This document shows, one piece after another, positions 27,473 to 35,985 of a stretch of 64,000 nucleotides of DNA. Origin of the DNA: Betaproteobacteria bacterium (GTDB taxonomy: Bacteria; Pseudomonadota; Gammaproteobacteria; Burkholderiales; WYBJ01); the NCBI GenBank assembly GCA_009377585.1, contig WHTS01000007.1, forward strand, positions 1 to 64,000. The letters run 5' to 3'. The notes below the pieces were generated by a model. The model saw nothing but the letters and a program-made list of their open reading frames with translations, had not been told where the DNA came from and did no database searches. The translations under genes were made by a program, and so were the position numbers. How positions within the stretch are numbered: the first letter of the stretch is position 1; each line of letters begins with the position of its first letter.

Positions 27473-28045
27473 ATGAGAGACGCCGGGGAGGCGAGCGACG
27501 AAGCGCTCATGAGCGCCTATCGCGATGGCGATGGCCAGGCTTTCCAGGTGCTGTACGCGCGCCATCGCGGCGGCCTCTATCGTTTTCTGCTGCGACAATG
27601 CGGCGCGGCCGCGATCGCGGAGGAGCTGTTCCAGGATGTCTGGCTCAACCTGATTCGGGCTCGCCTGCGCTATGCACCGGCAGCGCGGTTCGCGACCTAT
27701 CTTTACCGGATCGCGCACAACCGGCTGATCGATCACTACCGTCGCGCCGCCCATCGCCCAACGCTCGCCAGCGACGACGCGGACGACGATCCGGTTGCCA
27801 ACCTCGCCGCCGATAGCCGGCAGCAGCCGGATATCCGCCTGCAGCGCAAGGCGCAGGTCGAACGGTTCATGGAACTGCTGGCGGGCTTGCCCGATGCGCA
27901 GCGGGAGGTTTTCGTCATGCACGAAGAGGCCGGCTTGAGCGTCGAGGAAATCGCGCGCGCAACCGGCGTGAACGCCGAAACCGCAAAGAGCCGACTGCGC
28001 TACGCACTGGCCAAGCTGCGGCGGGGCCTGCAGGAGTTGCTGTGA
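27473..28045 (+). CDS. ECF-type sigma-70 factor
   Basis: A 190-residue sigma factor with region 2 (FQVLYARHRGGLYRFLLRQC ... AEELFQDVWLNLI) for core and -10 binding and region 4 (LPDAQREVFVMHEEAGLSVE) for -35 recognition. Regions 1 and 3 are missing, as in ECF sigma factors. I use the ATG at 27473; in-frame ATGs at 27362 and 27416 give N-terminal extensions without homology and no better ribosome binding site. The anti-sigma-like gene overlaps its stop by 4 bp. Targets are unknown, but envelope stress is likely because the partner has a membrane helix. Confidence 0.88.
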   Translation: MRDAGEASDEALMSAYRDGDGQAFQVLYARHRGGLYRFLLRQCGAAAIAEELFQDVWLNLIRARLRYAPAARFATYLYRIAHNRLIDHYRRAAHRPTLASDDADDDPVANLAADSRQQPDIRLQRKAQVERFMELLAGLPDAQREVFVMHEEAGLSVEEIARATGVNAETAKSRLRYALAKLRRGLQELL

Positions 28046-29028
28046 ATACAGACGCCGATCGGGACGTGTCGAGGCTTTACCGGGCCGGCGCGAGCGAGGA
28101 GCCGCCGTCGTGGCTCGATTCAGCGATCCTGACCGCGGCAGAACGCGACCTCGTACAGCCCGCAAGGCGTGCGAGCCCGGGTTGGCGCTGGCGCTGGCAA
28201 GCGCCACTGGCCGTGGCCGCGGTGCTGACGCTTGCGGTGAGCCTTGCACTGGTCGTGGAAGGCGAGTTGGAGCAGACACCGGCCTCCTCGCCGCCGTTGC
28301 CTGCGCCGGTCGCGCCGTCGGCGTCCGCAAGCAGCGAGCGCTCCGATGCGCAGTCGTCGCAATCCCCGAACACTAGTGTCGGCCGCGATCGAGGCCTCGA
28401 TGAGCATGAGCGATTGCCGGCGGCAAAGGCCGCTCCTCGCGCTCCTCAAAAGACCGAAGGCTTCAGGATGCAGCGCACCTTGCCGGAGGCCCTGGAGCGC
28501 GGCGCTCGCGAGGTCCTGGAAAAGGAGCGTGAGCGTGCGGATGCGCCAGCGCCGCCTCTCGCTTCGGCACCGAGCGTTTCCTCGTCCGCTCATCCGTTGC
28601 CGCTTCCGCGCGAGCAGCGCGCCGAACCGGCAGCCGAGCCCGGCATGGGCCCGCCTCCATCGGACGGCGGCACGGGGGCCAGCAAGCCCGCGCAATCCGA
28701 CTCGCGGGCGAATCTCGGGGAACGCCGCATGCACTCGACGGCGCCGGCCGCCAAGCACGAGCACCCGCCGGTAGGCGATGAGCGCAGCAAGCTGCCCGCC
28801 GCGTCCCAGGCAGGCGCTTCGCCGACCGCGCCGCCACCGGCGCAAAGTCCGGCGCGCCAGCGAATCGAGCCCAGCGAAGCGCAACGCGATGCGCTCATGA
28901 CGCCGGAACAGTGGCTGCGCGAGATCGAACAGTTGCGGCGCGATGGTCGCGAGGAACTTGCGCGCACGCGCCTGGATCAATTCCGCAAGCGCTTTCCCGA
29001 CCATCCGCTTCCGGAATCCTGGAAATGA
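28042..29028 (+). CDS. Putative membrane anti-sigma factor, Pro/Ala-rich
   Basis: A 328-residue protein starting at GTG 28042 and overlapping the sigma gene by 4 bp. The N-terminal 50 residues are a cytosolic segment of the kind that could bind the sigma factor. A single transmembrane helix follows (APLAVAAVLTLAVSLALVV, residues about 52-70). Then come about 210 residues of low-complexity Pro/Ser/Ala/Glu-rich sequence and a conserved-looking C-terminal block (TPEQWLREIEQLRRDGREEL). There is no zinc HxxxCxxC motif. The anti-sigma role is inferred from context and topology. The TM orientation would place the C-terminal part in the periplasm. Confidence 0.7.
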   Translation: MNTDADRDVSRLYRAGASEEPPSWLDSAILTAAERDLVQPARRASPGWRWRWQAPLAVAAVLTLAVSLALVVEGELEQTPASSPPLPAPVAPSASASSERSDAQSSQSPNTSVGRDRGLDEHERLPAAKAAPRAPQKTEGFRMQRTLPEALERGAREVLEKERERADAPAPPLASAPSVSSSAHPLPLPREQRAEPAAEPGMGPPPSDGGTGASKPAQSDSRANLGERRMHSTAPAAKHEHPPVGDERSKLPAASQAGASPTAPPPAQSPARQRIEPSEAQRDALMTPEQWLREIEQLRRDGREELARTRLDQFRKRFPDHPLPESWK

Positions 29029-29124
29029 GCGACAGCGAGCAACCGCCGGCGGCGCGTGACCACGGGCCGCGAAAGTTGCAGCGTGGTGGCAACTGGAAAT
29101 GAGCGACGGCGAGCATCCGCCGAT
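29020..29124. repeat. 74-bp-spaced duplication of a 30-bp junction segment
   Basis: CTGGAAATGAGCGAC is followed by near-identical sequence at 29020 and again at 29094, 28 of the first 30 bases being the same. The first copy is the anti-sigma stop plus an ATG with 25 codons after it, ending exactly at the second copy. The second copy holds the true start of the next gene. This is a clean local duplication at a gene junction. Confidence 0.75.
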
Positions 29125-29269
29125 AGCGCCGCGTGAGCCCGACCCCGAGGAATGCTGCGGTTCGGGCTGCGCGCTGTGCGTGTTCGATCGCTACCAGCAA
29201 GCGCTCGAGCGCTACCACGAGCAACTGCGCATGTGGCAAGCCGCCCATCCCGCCGACGCCGCCGAATGA
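29099..29269 (+). CDS. Small Cys-rich protein, oxidoreductase-like domain
   Basis: A 56-residue protein (MSDGEHPPIAPREPDPEECC...). It has the Oxidored-like (N-terminal oxidoreductase-like) signature: PxxPxPEECCGSGCALCVFDRY, with Cys residues about positions 19, 20, 24 and 27. The rest is a short amphipathic helix. This family is found alone or at the start of cytochrome b5-type oxidoreductases and its role is unknown; the Cys cluster suggests a metal or redox site. It is too short for a routine gene caller. It is the third gene of the sigma/anti-sigma cluster. Confidence 0.75.
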   Translation: MSDGEHPPIAPREPDPEECCGSGCALCVFDRYQQALERYHEQLRMWQAAHPADAAE

Positions 29270-29392
29270 CATCGCGGCCGGCAACGACGCCAACGACGAC
29301 CTCGTGTGAGATAGCTCTTGTTGCGTCGCAGCATGAAACGCTTGCCAGCGGCGCCGGTCATCTGGCACACTGCCAGTCCGCTTCATGAAGCT
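29270..29392. other. Spacer before the structured leader
   Basis: No gene is seen. It holds a perfect 6-bp palindrome CTGGCA-CAC-TGCCAG (29362-29376), a possible protein-binding site or small hairpin, and no convincing sigma-70 promoter. Confidence 0.4.
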
Positions 29393-29549
29393 CGCCTCTA
29401 TGGGTAGAGGTATCTCCGAGCTAGACCTGCCAGATGTAGGGCCTCCTCGGCCCACGACATAGCAGCACGGGGGAACTTGCAGGTCGATGCGACCTGCCGA
29501 GACGAACGATGCCGCGCCCCCGCGCGCTGGCTAGATAGAGGCGTTAGAG
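29393..29549 (+). promoter_or_regulatory. Structured leader RNA, candidate translational riboswitch of unknown class
   Basis: CGCCTCTAT (29393-29401) pairs perfectly with ATAGAGGCG (29535-29543), closing a 151-nt element. The 3' strand contains GAGG (29538-29541), the ribosome binding site of the gene starting at 29550, so the closed form hides it. A competing local hairpin, CCTCTA (29395-29400) with TAGAGG (29405-29410), uses the same 5' strand and would free the site. Inside are a branched arm (29427-29465: CTGC/GCAG, ATGT/ACAT, GGGCC/GGCCC) and a hairpin (29479-29497: GCAGGTCG/CGACCTGC). I cannot match it to a known class. Confidence 0.72.
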
Positions 29550-30284
29550 ATGACTGATCGGTTGAGCAGCACTCGCGGTTCGTTTTCTGCAATCGATGCC
29601 AGGCGGGCTCTGACTGGATTGCGGACAACCCTGGTTGCCGTCGCCGGTATCGCGACGCTGGTGTCGCTGCCAGGATGGCTGCGCGATCTCGAGGCAGCCC
29701 CGGTACGAGGCCCGATTCAACAGGCCTCTGCCTCCCCGCTCGCTGCCGCGCGGCCGACGACAGCCATCCAGGTCCTGCCGCAAAAGGACGCCATCCGGCA
29801 TCGGGCATTGGCGGACTTCCTGGCAAAGCGCTATCGCGTATCGCGCGACTCGCTGGAGCGTTTCGTCCGCCTGGCCTACGCGGCTGGCCACTCCACCCAG
29901 ATCGACCCGCTGCTGATCCTGGCCGTCATGGCGGTCGAATCCAGCTTCAACCCGATCGCCGAAAGCGTCATGGGCGCCAAGGGCTTGATGCAGATCATGC
30001 CCGAATACCATCAGGACAAGCTGCGTTCGCCCCACGGCGGCCAAGCGAACGTGCTCGATCCGGAGATCAACATCGTCGCCGGTGCCAAGGTGCTGCGCCA
30101 GTACGCAACCCAGACCGACGATGACCTTGCGGCTGCATTACGGCTGTACGGCGGGGTCGGTGCCGATCCGCAGAATCCCTATCCGAACCGGGTCCTCTCG
30201 GAGCGCCAGCGCCTGGAGCAGATCGTGCGTAAGGTCCAGGATCGCCGGGCGGTCCAGACCGATCGGTCCGCAGGCAAGGTCTGA
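29550..30284 (+). CDS. Lytic transglycosylase, SLT domain, membrane-anchored
   Basis: A 244-residue peptidoglycan lytic transglycosylase. An N-terminal hydrophobic segment at about residues 24-42 (LRTTLVAVAGIATLVSLPGW) is a membrane anchor or signal, placing the enzyme in the periplasm. The SLT catalytic motif LAVMAVESSFNPIAES (Glu) and the GAKGLMQIMPEY follow-on are intact. The middle of the protein, before the SLT domain, has a long helical lead (RHRALADFLAKRYRV). Its ribosome binding site lies in the leader hairpin stem, so its expression may be switched by RNA structure. It is the fourth gene of the cluster behind the ECF sigma factor. Confidence 0.9.
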   Translation: MTDRLSSTRGSFSAIDARRALTGLRTTLVAVAGIATLVSLPGWLRDLEAAPVRGPIQQASASPLAAARPTTAIQVLPQKDAIRHRALADFLAKRYRVSRDSLERFVRLAYAAGHSTQIDPLLILAVMAVESSFNPIAESVMGAKGLMQIMPEYHQDKLRSPHGGQANVLDPEINIVAGAKVLRQYATQTDDDLAAALRLYGGVGADPQNPYPNRVLSERQRLEQIVRKVQDRRAVQTDRSAGKV

Positions 30285-30435
30285 CGCACTGCCGCCCGTT
30301 CTGGTTACGTGTGCATATCCCGATTGCCAGGCCGGCACGACGGCTTCCCATTCCCGCCTCATGTTGCCGCCTGACATTCCCGCTTCCTCCGCGTAGCGGC
30401 TTCGTCCAACATTCTCTTTTGCCGGGAGGTGCCGC

Positions 30436-30705
30436 ATGGCAGACGATATCTGGTCGAAGGACATGCTGGAGTTCATGCAGAAGATGTGGAACCCGCTCGG
30501 CTTCCCCTTGCCGGGGATGGTCGCTCCGACCATCAACGTCGAGGAGATCGAGCGCAAGCTCACCGAGCTGCGCAGCGTCGAGAACTGGCTGAAGATGAAT
30601 CTTGGCCTGCTGCAGATGACGATCAAGACGCTGGAGATGCAGAAGTCGGCGCTCGAAACTCTGTCTGCGGCCGGCGCAGCCAAGCCGGACGAGGGGACGA
30701 GGTAG
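30436..30705 (+). CDS. phaM: PhaM-like protein, short form
   Basis: An 89-residue protein matching the N-terminal domain of PhaM, the protein that activates PHA synthase and ties PHB granules to the nucleoid. WSKDMLEFMQKMWNPLG and VEEIERKLTELRSVENWLKM match the conserved coiled-coil region. The usual PhaM has about 260 residues with a Lys/Ala/Pro-rich DNA-binding tail; this one ends at TLSAAGAAKPDEGTR with no such tail. It could still bind PhaC but is not expected to bind DNA. A GGGAGGTGC ribosome binding site precedes the ATG. Confidence 0.8.
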   Translation: MADDIWSKDMLEFMQKMWNPLGFPLPGMVAPTINVEEIERKLTELRSVENWLKMNLGLLQMTIKTLEMQKSALETLSAAGAAKPDEGTR

Positions 30706-30836
30706 GCAGACGCCGACGCTGGGACCTTCGGCGTCGCGGAGACGCCCCAGCGCGAACAGCCGAGCGCGAATTCGAAGTCGGCGCGTGCGCATCAGCGCAC
30801 CCGCAATATTCGTGTAGTGCAACCTCGGAAGTTGGG

Positions 30837-31856
30837 CTAGCGGGCGTCGTGCTGTGCTTCGAATCCCGGCGACGCTGCCTCGACGCCGTCGCCGAAGGAC
30901 TCCTTCAGTGCTTCCATCGCCTGCAGCAGCGCAGCCAATACTCCCGGCTCCCAGGCGGAATGGCCCGCATCGGGCACCACGACGTAACGCGCCTGCGGCC
31001 AGCTGCGCGCGAGCGAATCCGCGGTCGCAATCGGGCATACGGCATCGTAGCGGCCCTGGACGATCCAGCAGGGCAGATGGCGGATGCGCTCCACACCGGC
31101 CAGCAAGGCGCCGGGCGGCATGAAGATGTCGTTCACGAAATAGTGGGCTTCGATGCGCGCCAGGCTCAACGCAGTGGGCGTGACCGACACCTGGCGCATT
31201 CCCTCGCCGTTCGGCCGCAAAGTCGAGCAGGACCCTTCGTAGGTGCTCCAGGCCCGCGCGGCGGGCCCGTGGACCTGCGGGTCCGGGTGCACCAGGCGGC
31301 GATAGTAGGCCTGCAACACGTCGCCCCGCTCGGATTCGGACAAATCCCGGACGAACGCCCGCCACGCTTCCGGGAAGAACCGGCGCAGGCCGTACAGGAA
31401 CCAGTCGATCTCGTCCCGGCTGCCGAGAAAGATGCCACGCAGGACGAAAGCCAGGCAACGGCTGCGATGCGCGGCGCCATAAGCCAGTGCGAGCGTGCTG
31501 CCCCACGAGCCGCCGAAGACCACCCATCGCTCAATCCCCAGCTGCACACGTAGCCGTTCCATGTCGGCAACGAGCAATTGCGTAGTGTTGTCGGCGATCT
31601 CGCCATGGGGCAGCGAACGACCGGCACCGCGCTGGTCGAAGACGATGATGCGATAGAAGCGCGGGTCGAAGAAACGCCGATGGTCGGCGGTGCTGCCGGC
31701 GCCCGGTCCGCCGTGGAGAAATACGACGGGAACGCCGCTCGCATTGCCGCATTCTTCCCAATACATCCGATGCCGAGCATCGAGCTCGAGCATGCCGCTC
31801 GCACGGGGCTCGAGAAAGGGAAACAAGTCGGTGACCGCAGCTGATTGGACCGGCAT
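30837..31856 (-). CDS. pip: Proline iminopeptidase
   Basis: Releases N-terminal proline from peptides in the cytosol (S33, alpha/beta hydrolase fold). The nucleophile elbow is GGSWGSTLALAY. The oxyanion region is VVFLHGGPGAGSTADHRRFF, and the catalytic Asp and His would lie in QGRYDAVCP and PDAGHSAWE. The 339-residue length is usual for the family. It is divergent from the HtrA-like gene by 43 bp and convergent with phaM. Confidence 0.93.
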   Translation of the reverse strand: MPVQSAAVTDLFPFLEPRASGMLELDARHRMYWEECGNASGVPVVFLHGGPGAGSTADHRRFFDPRFYRIIVFDQRGAGRSLPHGEIADNTTQLLVADMERLRVQLGIERWVVFGGSWGSTLALAYGAAHRSRCLAFVLRGIFLGSRDEIDWFLYGLRRFFPEAWRAFVRDLSESERGDVLQAYYRRLVHPDPQVHGPAARAWSTYEGSCSTLRPNGEGMRQVSVTPTALSLARIEAHYFVNDIFMPPGALLAGVERIRHLPCWIVQGRYDAVCPIATADSLARSWPQARYVVVPDAGHSAWEPGVLAALLQAMEALKESFGDGVEAASPGFEAQHDAR

Positions 31857-31899
31857 GGGCGTCGCGATGAAGCGCTTGGAATGTTAGCATGGAGGCACG

Positions 31900-32886
31900 A
31901 TGACTCTGCCCTTGTTCACCGCATCGTTCGCATGTTGGCGGGCGGCGCATGACTTGATCGCCGAGGTGCCGGCGCGCAAGCCCGCGCTCGATGCGATCGT
32001 CAAGCTGAGCATCAAGACCATTCCCAACGCCCGCACCGCGGAGACCCTGGGCGCGGAACGCGAAGGCACCGGCGTCGTCATCGGCCGCGACGGGCTCATC
32101 GTCACCATCGGCTACCTGGTGCTGGAGTCGGATTCGATCCTGGTGCTCGCGCCCGACGGACGGGTGTTTCCGGCAGCGGTGATCGGCTTCGATCATGCCA
32201 CCGGGTTCGGACTGTTGCGGGCAAGCGCGGGCATCGCCTCCCGGCCGATCGCTTTCGGCGATTCCGATTCGGTATGCGAGTTCGACCAGGTCATGGCGGC
32301 TACGCATGCCGCCGCTGGCGGTCTGAGTGCTGCTTACGTGGTGTCGCGGCGCCGTTTCACCGGCTATTGGGAATACATGATCGAAGGCGCGCTGTTCACC
32401 GCGCCACCGCGGTTCGACCATAGCGGCGCCGCCTTGCTCGATCGGGACGGACGCCTCATCGGCATCGGCTCGCTCTGGGTCGGCGACGCGCTGAACACCG
32501 GGGTGGCGTTTCCGGGCAATATGTTCGTGCCGATCGATCTGCTCAAGCCCGTGCTCGACGAGCTCGTCACCCATGGCCGGCGGCGCGAGCCCGCGCGCCC
32601 CTGGCTCGGTGTCTACACCGAAGAAGTGGAGAACCACGTCGTGGTGACCCGAGTGCTTCCCGGCACGCCGGCCGCGGACGCCGGCATGCGCCGAGGCGAC
32701 GTGATTCTCGGCGTGGCGGGGCAGTCGATCGGCGGGCAGGGCGAGTTCTATCAACGGCTGTGGGCGAGCGGCCCCGCCGGAGAGGATGTCGTTCTGCACA
32801 TTCTTCGCTCCAAGACCGTGCAGCAGGTCAAGGTCCGCTCGGTGGACCGAATCGCCTACTTGCGTGTGCGTTCGACCTCGTCCTGA
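31900..32886 (+). CDS. Degenerate S1C (HtrA-like) protein with PDZ domain
   Basis: A 328-residue HtrA-type protein: a trypsin-like domain (residues about 50-215) and a C-terminal PDZ domain (from LGVYTEEVENHVVV, about 235-320). The triad is broken. The His position reads VTIGYLVLE (Tyr72), the Asp position DHATGFGLL (Gly102), and only Ser175 remains, in DHSGAALL instead of GNSGG. No clear signal peptide is seen. It is probably not a protease; it may be a chaperone-like or peptide-binding protein (inference). A GGAGG ribosome binding site, 4 bp before the ATG, supports the start. It is followed 15 bp later by the malic enzyme gene. Confidence 0.85.
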   Translation: MTLPLFTASFACWRAAHDLIAEVPARKPALDAIVKLSIKTIPNARTAETLGAEREGTGVVIGRDGLIVTIGYLVLESDSILVLAPDGRVFPAAVIGFDHATGFGLLRASAGIASRPIAFGDSDSVCEFDQVMAATHAAAGGLSAAYVVSRRRFTGYWEYMIEGALFTAPPRFDHSGAALLDRDGRLIGIGSLWVGDALNTGVAFPGNMFVPIDLLKPVLDELVTHGRRREPARPWLGVYTEEVENHVVVTRVLPGTPAADAGMRRGDVILGVAGQSIGGQGEFYQRLWASGPAGEDVVLHILRSKTVQQVKVRSVDRIAYLRVRSTSS

Positions 32887-32901
32887 GTGCGTACGGAGCT
32901 G

Positions 32902-35196
32902 ATGAGCGACGCCGATCGCCTGCGCCAGTCCGCGCTCGACTATCACCGCCTGCCGGTCGCTGGAAAGATCGCCGTGACCCCGACCAAGGGGCTGGTGAAC
33001 CAGCGCGACCTCGCGCTTGCCTATACCCCCGGGGTCGCGGTCGCATGCGAAGCGATCCAGAACGATCCGGCCCAGGCACGCGACCTGACCGCGCGCGGCA
33101 ATCTCGTGGCCGTGATCACGAACGGGACTGCGGTACTGGGGCTGGGTGCGATCGGCCCCCTCGCCGCCAAGCCGGTGATGGAAGGCAAGGCGGTGCTGTT
33201 CAAGAAATTCGCCGGCATCGACGTGTTCGACATCGAGATCGACGAGCGCGACCCGGATCGCCTGGTCGACATCATTAGCGCGCTGGAGCCGACCTTCGGC
33301 GGCATCAACCTCGAAGACATCAAGTCGCCCGAATGCTTCATCGTCGAGAGGAGGCTGCGCGATCGCATGCGTATCCCGGTATTCCACGACGATCAGCACG
33401 GCACGGCCATCATCGTCGGCGCAGCCGTGCAAAACGGGTTGCGCGTGGTGGGTAAGAACATCGCCGAGGTGACGCTGGTGGTATCGGGTGCCGGCGCCGC
33501 GGCGCTCGCTTGCCTCGACCTGCTCGTGAGCATGGGTGTCAGCCGGGAGCGGATCTGGGTCACCGACATCGCCGGCGTCGTCTACCAAGGGCGTGCGGTC
33601 GAAATGGATCCCTTCAAGGCACGCTATGCGCGCGCGACCGACGCGCGCTCGCTCGCGGAAGTGATCGCAGGGGCCGACATATTTCTCGGCTTGTCCGCGG
33701 GCGGGGTGCTCAAGCCCGAGCTGCTGGCGAAAATGGCGCCGCGACCGCTGGTGCTGGCGCTGGCCAATCCGGATCCGGAGATCATGCCCGATCTCGCCCG
33801 TTCGGTGCGCCCGGATGCCGTGATTGCCACCGGCCGTTCCGACTTTCCGAACCAGGTTAACAACGTGCTGTGCTTCCCGTTTGTGTTCCGCGGCGCGCTG
33901 GATGCGGGCGCGACCCGCATCACGCGCGAGATGGAGCTGGCGGCGGTGCATGCGCTGGCCGCGCTGGCGCACGCGGAGCAATCGGAGATCGTCGCCATGG
34001 CCTACGGCGGCCAGGAGGATCGGTTCGGGCCCGACTATCTCATCCCGCGCCCGTTCGATCCGCGCCTGATCGCAACCATCGCCCCCGCGGTCGCCGAGGC
34101 GGCCATGGCGAGCGGCGTTGCCACCCGGCCGATCGACGATATGGCGGCGTATCGCGAGCGGCTGATGCAATTCGTATGGCAATCGGGGCTCATCATGCGG
34201 CCGGTATTCGTCGCCGCGAAGCAGGCGCCGAAGCGAGTCGTCTACTGCGAGGGCGAGGACGAGCGGGTGCTGCGCGCCGCGCAAGAAGTGCTGAACGAGG
34301 GCCTCGCGCACCTGACCCTCATTGGCCGGCCCGAAGTGGTCGGGGCGCGCATCGACCGCCTCGGATTACGCATCCGCCCGGGGATCGACTTCGAGCTCGT
34401 GAACCCGGACAGCGACAACCGCTTTCGCGAATACTGGTCGGCTTATTACGAGATCATGCAGCGCAAGGGCGTTTCGCAGGATCAGGCGAAGCTCGACATG
34501 CGCCGCCGTGCCACGCTGATCGGCGCCATGCTGCTGCGTCAGGGCGAGGTCGAGGCGATGATGTGCGGCACGGTCGGGTCGTACCAACGGCATCTGCGCG
34601 TCGTAGCCGATGTCATCGGCCGACACGACGGCGTGCGCTCGTTCGCCGCCATGAACTTGCTGCTCCTGCCCATGCGCACGGTCTTCATCTGCGACACGTA
34701 CGTGAATATCGATCCGAGCGCGGAGCAGATCGCGGAGATGACGGTGCTGGCGGCGGAGGAGGTGCGCCGTTTCGGCTTGATGCCGAAGGTCGCGCTGCTC
34801 TCCCATTCGAGCTTCGGTAGCTCCGAAGCCGCGTCGGCCATGAAAATGCGCGCGGCCTTGCAGATCCTGTGGCGAACCGAGCCCGAGCTGGAGGTCGACG
34901 GCGAGATGCACGGCGATGCCGCGCTGGATGCGGTGTTGCGCGCGCGCGTGTTTCCGAACGCGCGCTTGAAGGGCGAAGCGAACCTGCTCGTCATGCCCAC
35001 GCTCGATGCCGCCAATATCGCCTACAACCTGCTGCGTGTCGCAACCGGCGACGGCATTACGGTCGGTCCGATCCTGCTCGGCTCCGCGTTGCCGGCGCAT
35101 ATCCTGACGCCGTCCGCCACGGTTCGGCGCATCGTCAACATGACGGCGCTAAGCGTAGTGGAGGCCGGCGCGGCGCGGCTTCACCCTGGCGTTTGA
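32902..35196 (+). CDS. maeB: NADP-dependent malic enzyme with phosphotransacetylase-like domain
   Basis: Oxidatively decarboxylates malate to pyruvate and supplies NADPH, useful for PHA synthesis. It is the large multidomain form of 764 residues. The N-terminal malic enzyme part has the catalytic [18 protein letters not shown] and [10 protein letters not shown] motifs and the NAD(P) loop [16 protein letters not shown]. From about residue 440 a phosphotransacetylase-like domain follows ([20 protein letters not shown]), which usually serves regulation by acetyl-CoA. I use the ATG at 32902 with GGAG just upstream; a GTG at 32887 would add five residues. Confidence 0.95.
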   Translation: MSDADRLRQSALDYHRLPVAGKIAVTPTKGLVNQRDLALAYTPGVAVACEAIQNDPAQARDLTARGNLVAVITNGTAVLGLGAIGPLAAKPVMEGKAVLFKKFAGIDVFDIEIDERDPDRLVDIISALEPTFGGINLEDIKSPECFIVERRLRDRMRIPVFHDDQHGTAIIVGAAVQNGLRVVGKNIAEVTLVVSGAGAAALACLDLLVSMGVSRERIWVTDIAGVVYQGRAVEMDPFKARYARATDARSLAEVIAGADIFLGLSAGGVLKPELLAKMAPRPLVLALANPDPEIMPDLARSVRPDAVIATGRSDFPNQVNNVLCFPFVFRGALDAGATRITREMELAAVHALAALAHAEQSEIVAMAYGGQEDRFGPDYLIPRPFDPRLIATIAPAVAEAAMASGVATRPIDDMAAYRERLMQFVWQSGLIMRPVFVAAKQAPKRVVYCEGEDERVLRAAQEVLNEGLAHLTLIGRPEVVGARIDRLGLRIRPGIDFELVNPDSDNRFREYWSAYYEIMQRKGVSQDQAKLDMRRRATLIGAMLLRQGEVEAMMCGTVGSYQRHLRVVADVIGRHDGVRSFAAMNLLLLPMRTVFICDTYVNIDPSAEQIAEMTVLAAEEVRRFGLMPKVALLSHSSFGSSEAASAMKMRAALQILWRTEPELEVDGEMHGDAALDAVLRARVFPNARLKGEANLLVMPTLDAANIAYNLLRVATGDGITVGPILLGSALPAHILTPSATVRRIVNMTALSVVEAGAARLHPGV

Positions 35197-35219
35197 AAGC
35201 CAGGGCTACAATCGCCCGC

Positions 35220-35888
35220 ATGACTGCCTTCGATGGGGCCGGCGTCGGTGCCGCCCCTGCTGCTGCGGAATCGCCGGTCAACGTACCAATCGAACCGGAT
35301 GCCCTCGCCGAACGCCTGGCGCGGGCGCATGTCATCGTGCAAGCGTTCGAGCACGACCTGTGGCATCAGCAGCGGATTCCTCCCGGGCAGAAGGTGAAGC
35401 ATGCCGCCGTCCTGATGCCCCTTGTCCAGCGCAGCGCCGGCACGCAGGTGCTCTTCACCCAGCGTACCAGCCATCTGCACGATCATGCCGGCCAGATCAG
35501 CTTTCCGGGCGGCCGGGTCGAGCCCGAAGACCGCAATCGCGAAGACACGGCGCTGCGCGAGACCGAGGAGGAAATCGGATTGCCGCGCGCCGCCATCCGA
35601 GTGCTGGGCGCGCTGCCCGACCACGAGATGCAATCGGGCTTTTGCATCACTCCAGTCGTCGGCTGGATTCGCCCACCCTATCGGACCGAGCCCGATCGGT
35701 TCGAGGTGCAGGACATTTTCGAGGCGCCACTGGCGCACTTTCTGTCGCCGGGGCATTACCAGCGCCGCCGCTATGTCGTGGAAGGGCTCGACCGGCGCTA
35801 TCTCGCGATTCCTTATGGCGGGCGTTACATCTGGGGCGCCACTGCCGCGATCCTTTACAGCTTCTATCAGCTGCTGCGCGCAAGCTGA
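35220..35888 (+). CDS. nudL: CoA pyrophosphatase (Nudix, NudL-like)
   Basis: Hydrolyses CoA and its derivatives to phosphopantetheine and adenosine 3',5'-bisphosphate, controlling CoA levels. The NudL signature VLFTQRTSHLHDHAGQISFP leads into the Nudix box that starts GGRVEPEDRN and continues LRETEEEIGLP. The length is 222 residues. A longer ORF starts at 34869 inside maeB, but the ATG at 35220 gives the natural N-terminus. It follows maeB closely on the same strand. Confidence 0.9.
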   Translation: MTAFDGAGVGAAPAAAESPVNVPIEPDALAERLARAHVIVQAFEHDLWHQQRIPPGQKVKHAAVLMPLVQRSAGTQVLFTQRTSHLHDHAGQISFPGGRVEPEDRNREDTALRETEEEIGLPRAAIRVLGALPDHEMQSGFCITPVVGWIRPPYRTEPDRFEVQDIFEAPLAHFLSPGHYQRRRYVVEGLDRRYLAIPYGGRYIWGATAAILYSFYQLLRAS

Positions 35889-35985
35889 ACGAGTCCGGTG
35901 CCCGCGAAGCGCTTAAACCGATCCTGCGATTGGCCGTTATACCGAGGTGGCGGGCGAGAAGCCCGGGCACACGGAGACGGCAGGC

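Noticed and set aside
24630-27476. Long plus-strand open frame across the EF-G-like gene
   Set aside because: Antisense shadow of the minus-strand GTPase and its upstream neighbours; no domain pattern.
29362-29376. Sigma-54 promoter at TGGCAC
   Set aside because: The second half (TTGC at -12) is missing at the required spacing.
29393-29549. Assignment of the leader to the ydaO-yuaA (c-di-AMP) class
   Set aside because: The gene context fits and there is a GGGGGAAC, but the other conserved blocks and their order do not match, so I leave the class open.
31531-34311. Long minus-strand frame across the malic enzyme and HtrA-like genes
   Set aside because: Shadow frame with His/Arg-rich low-information sequence.
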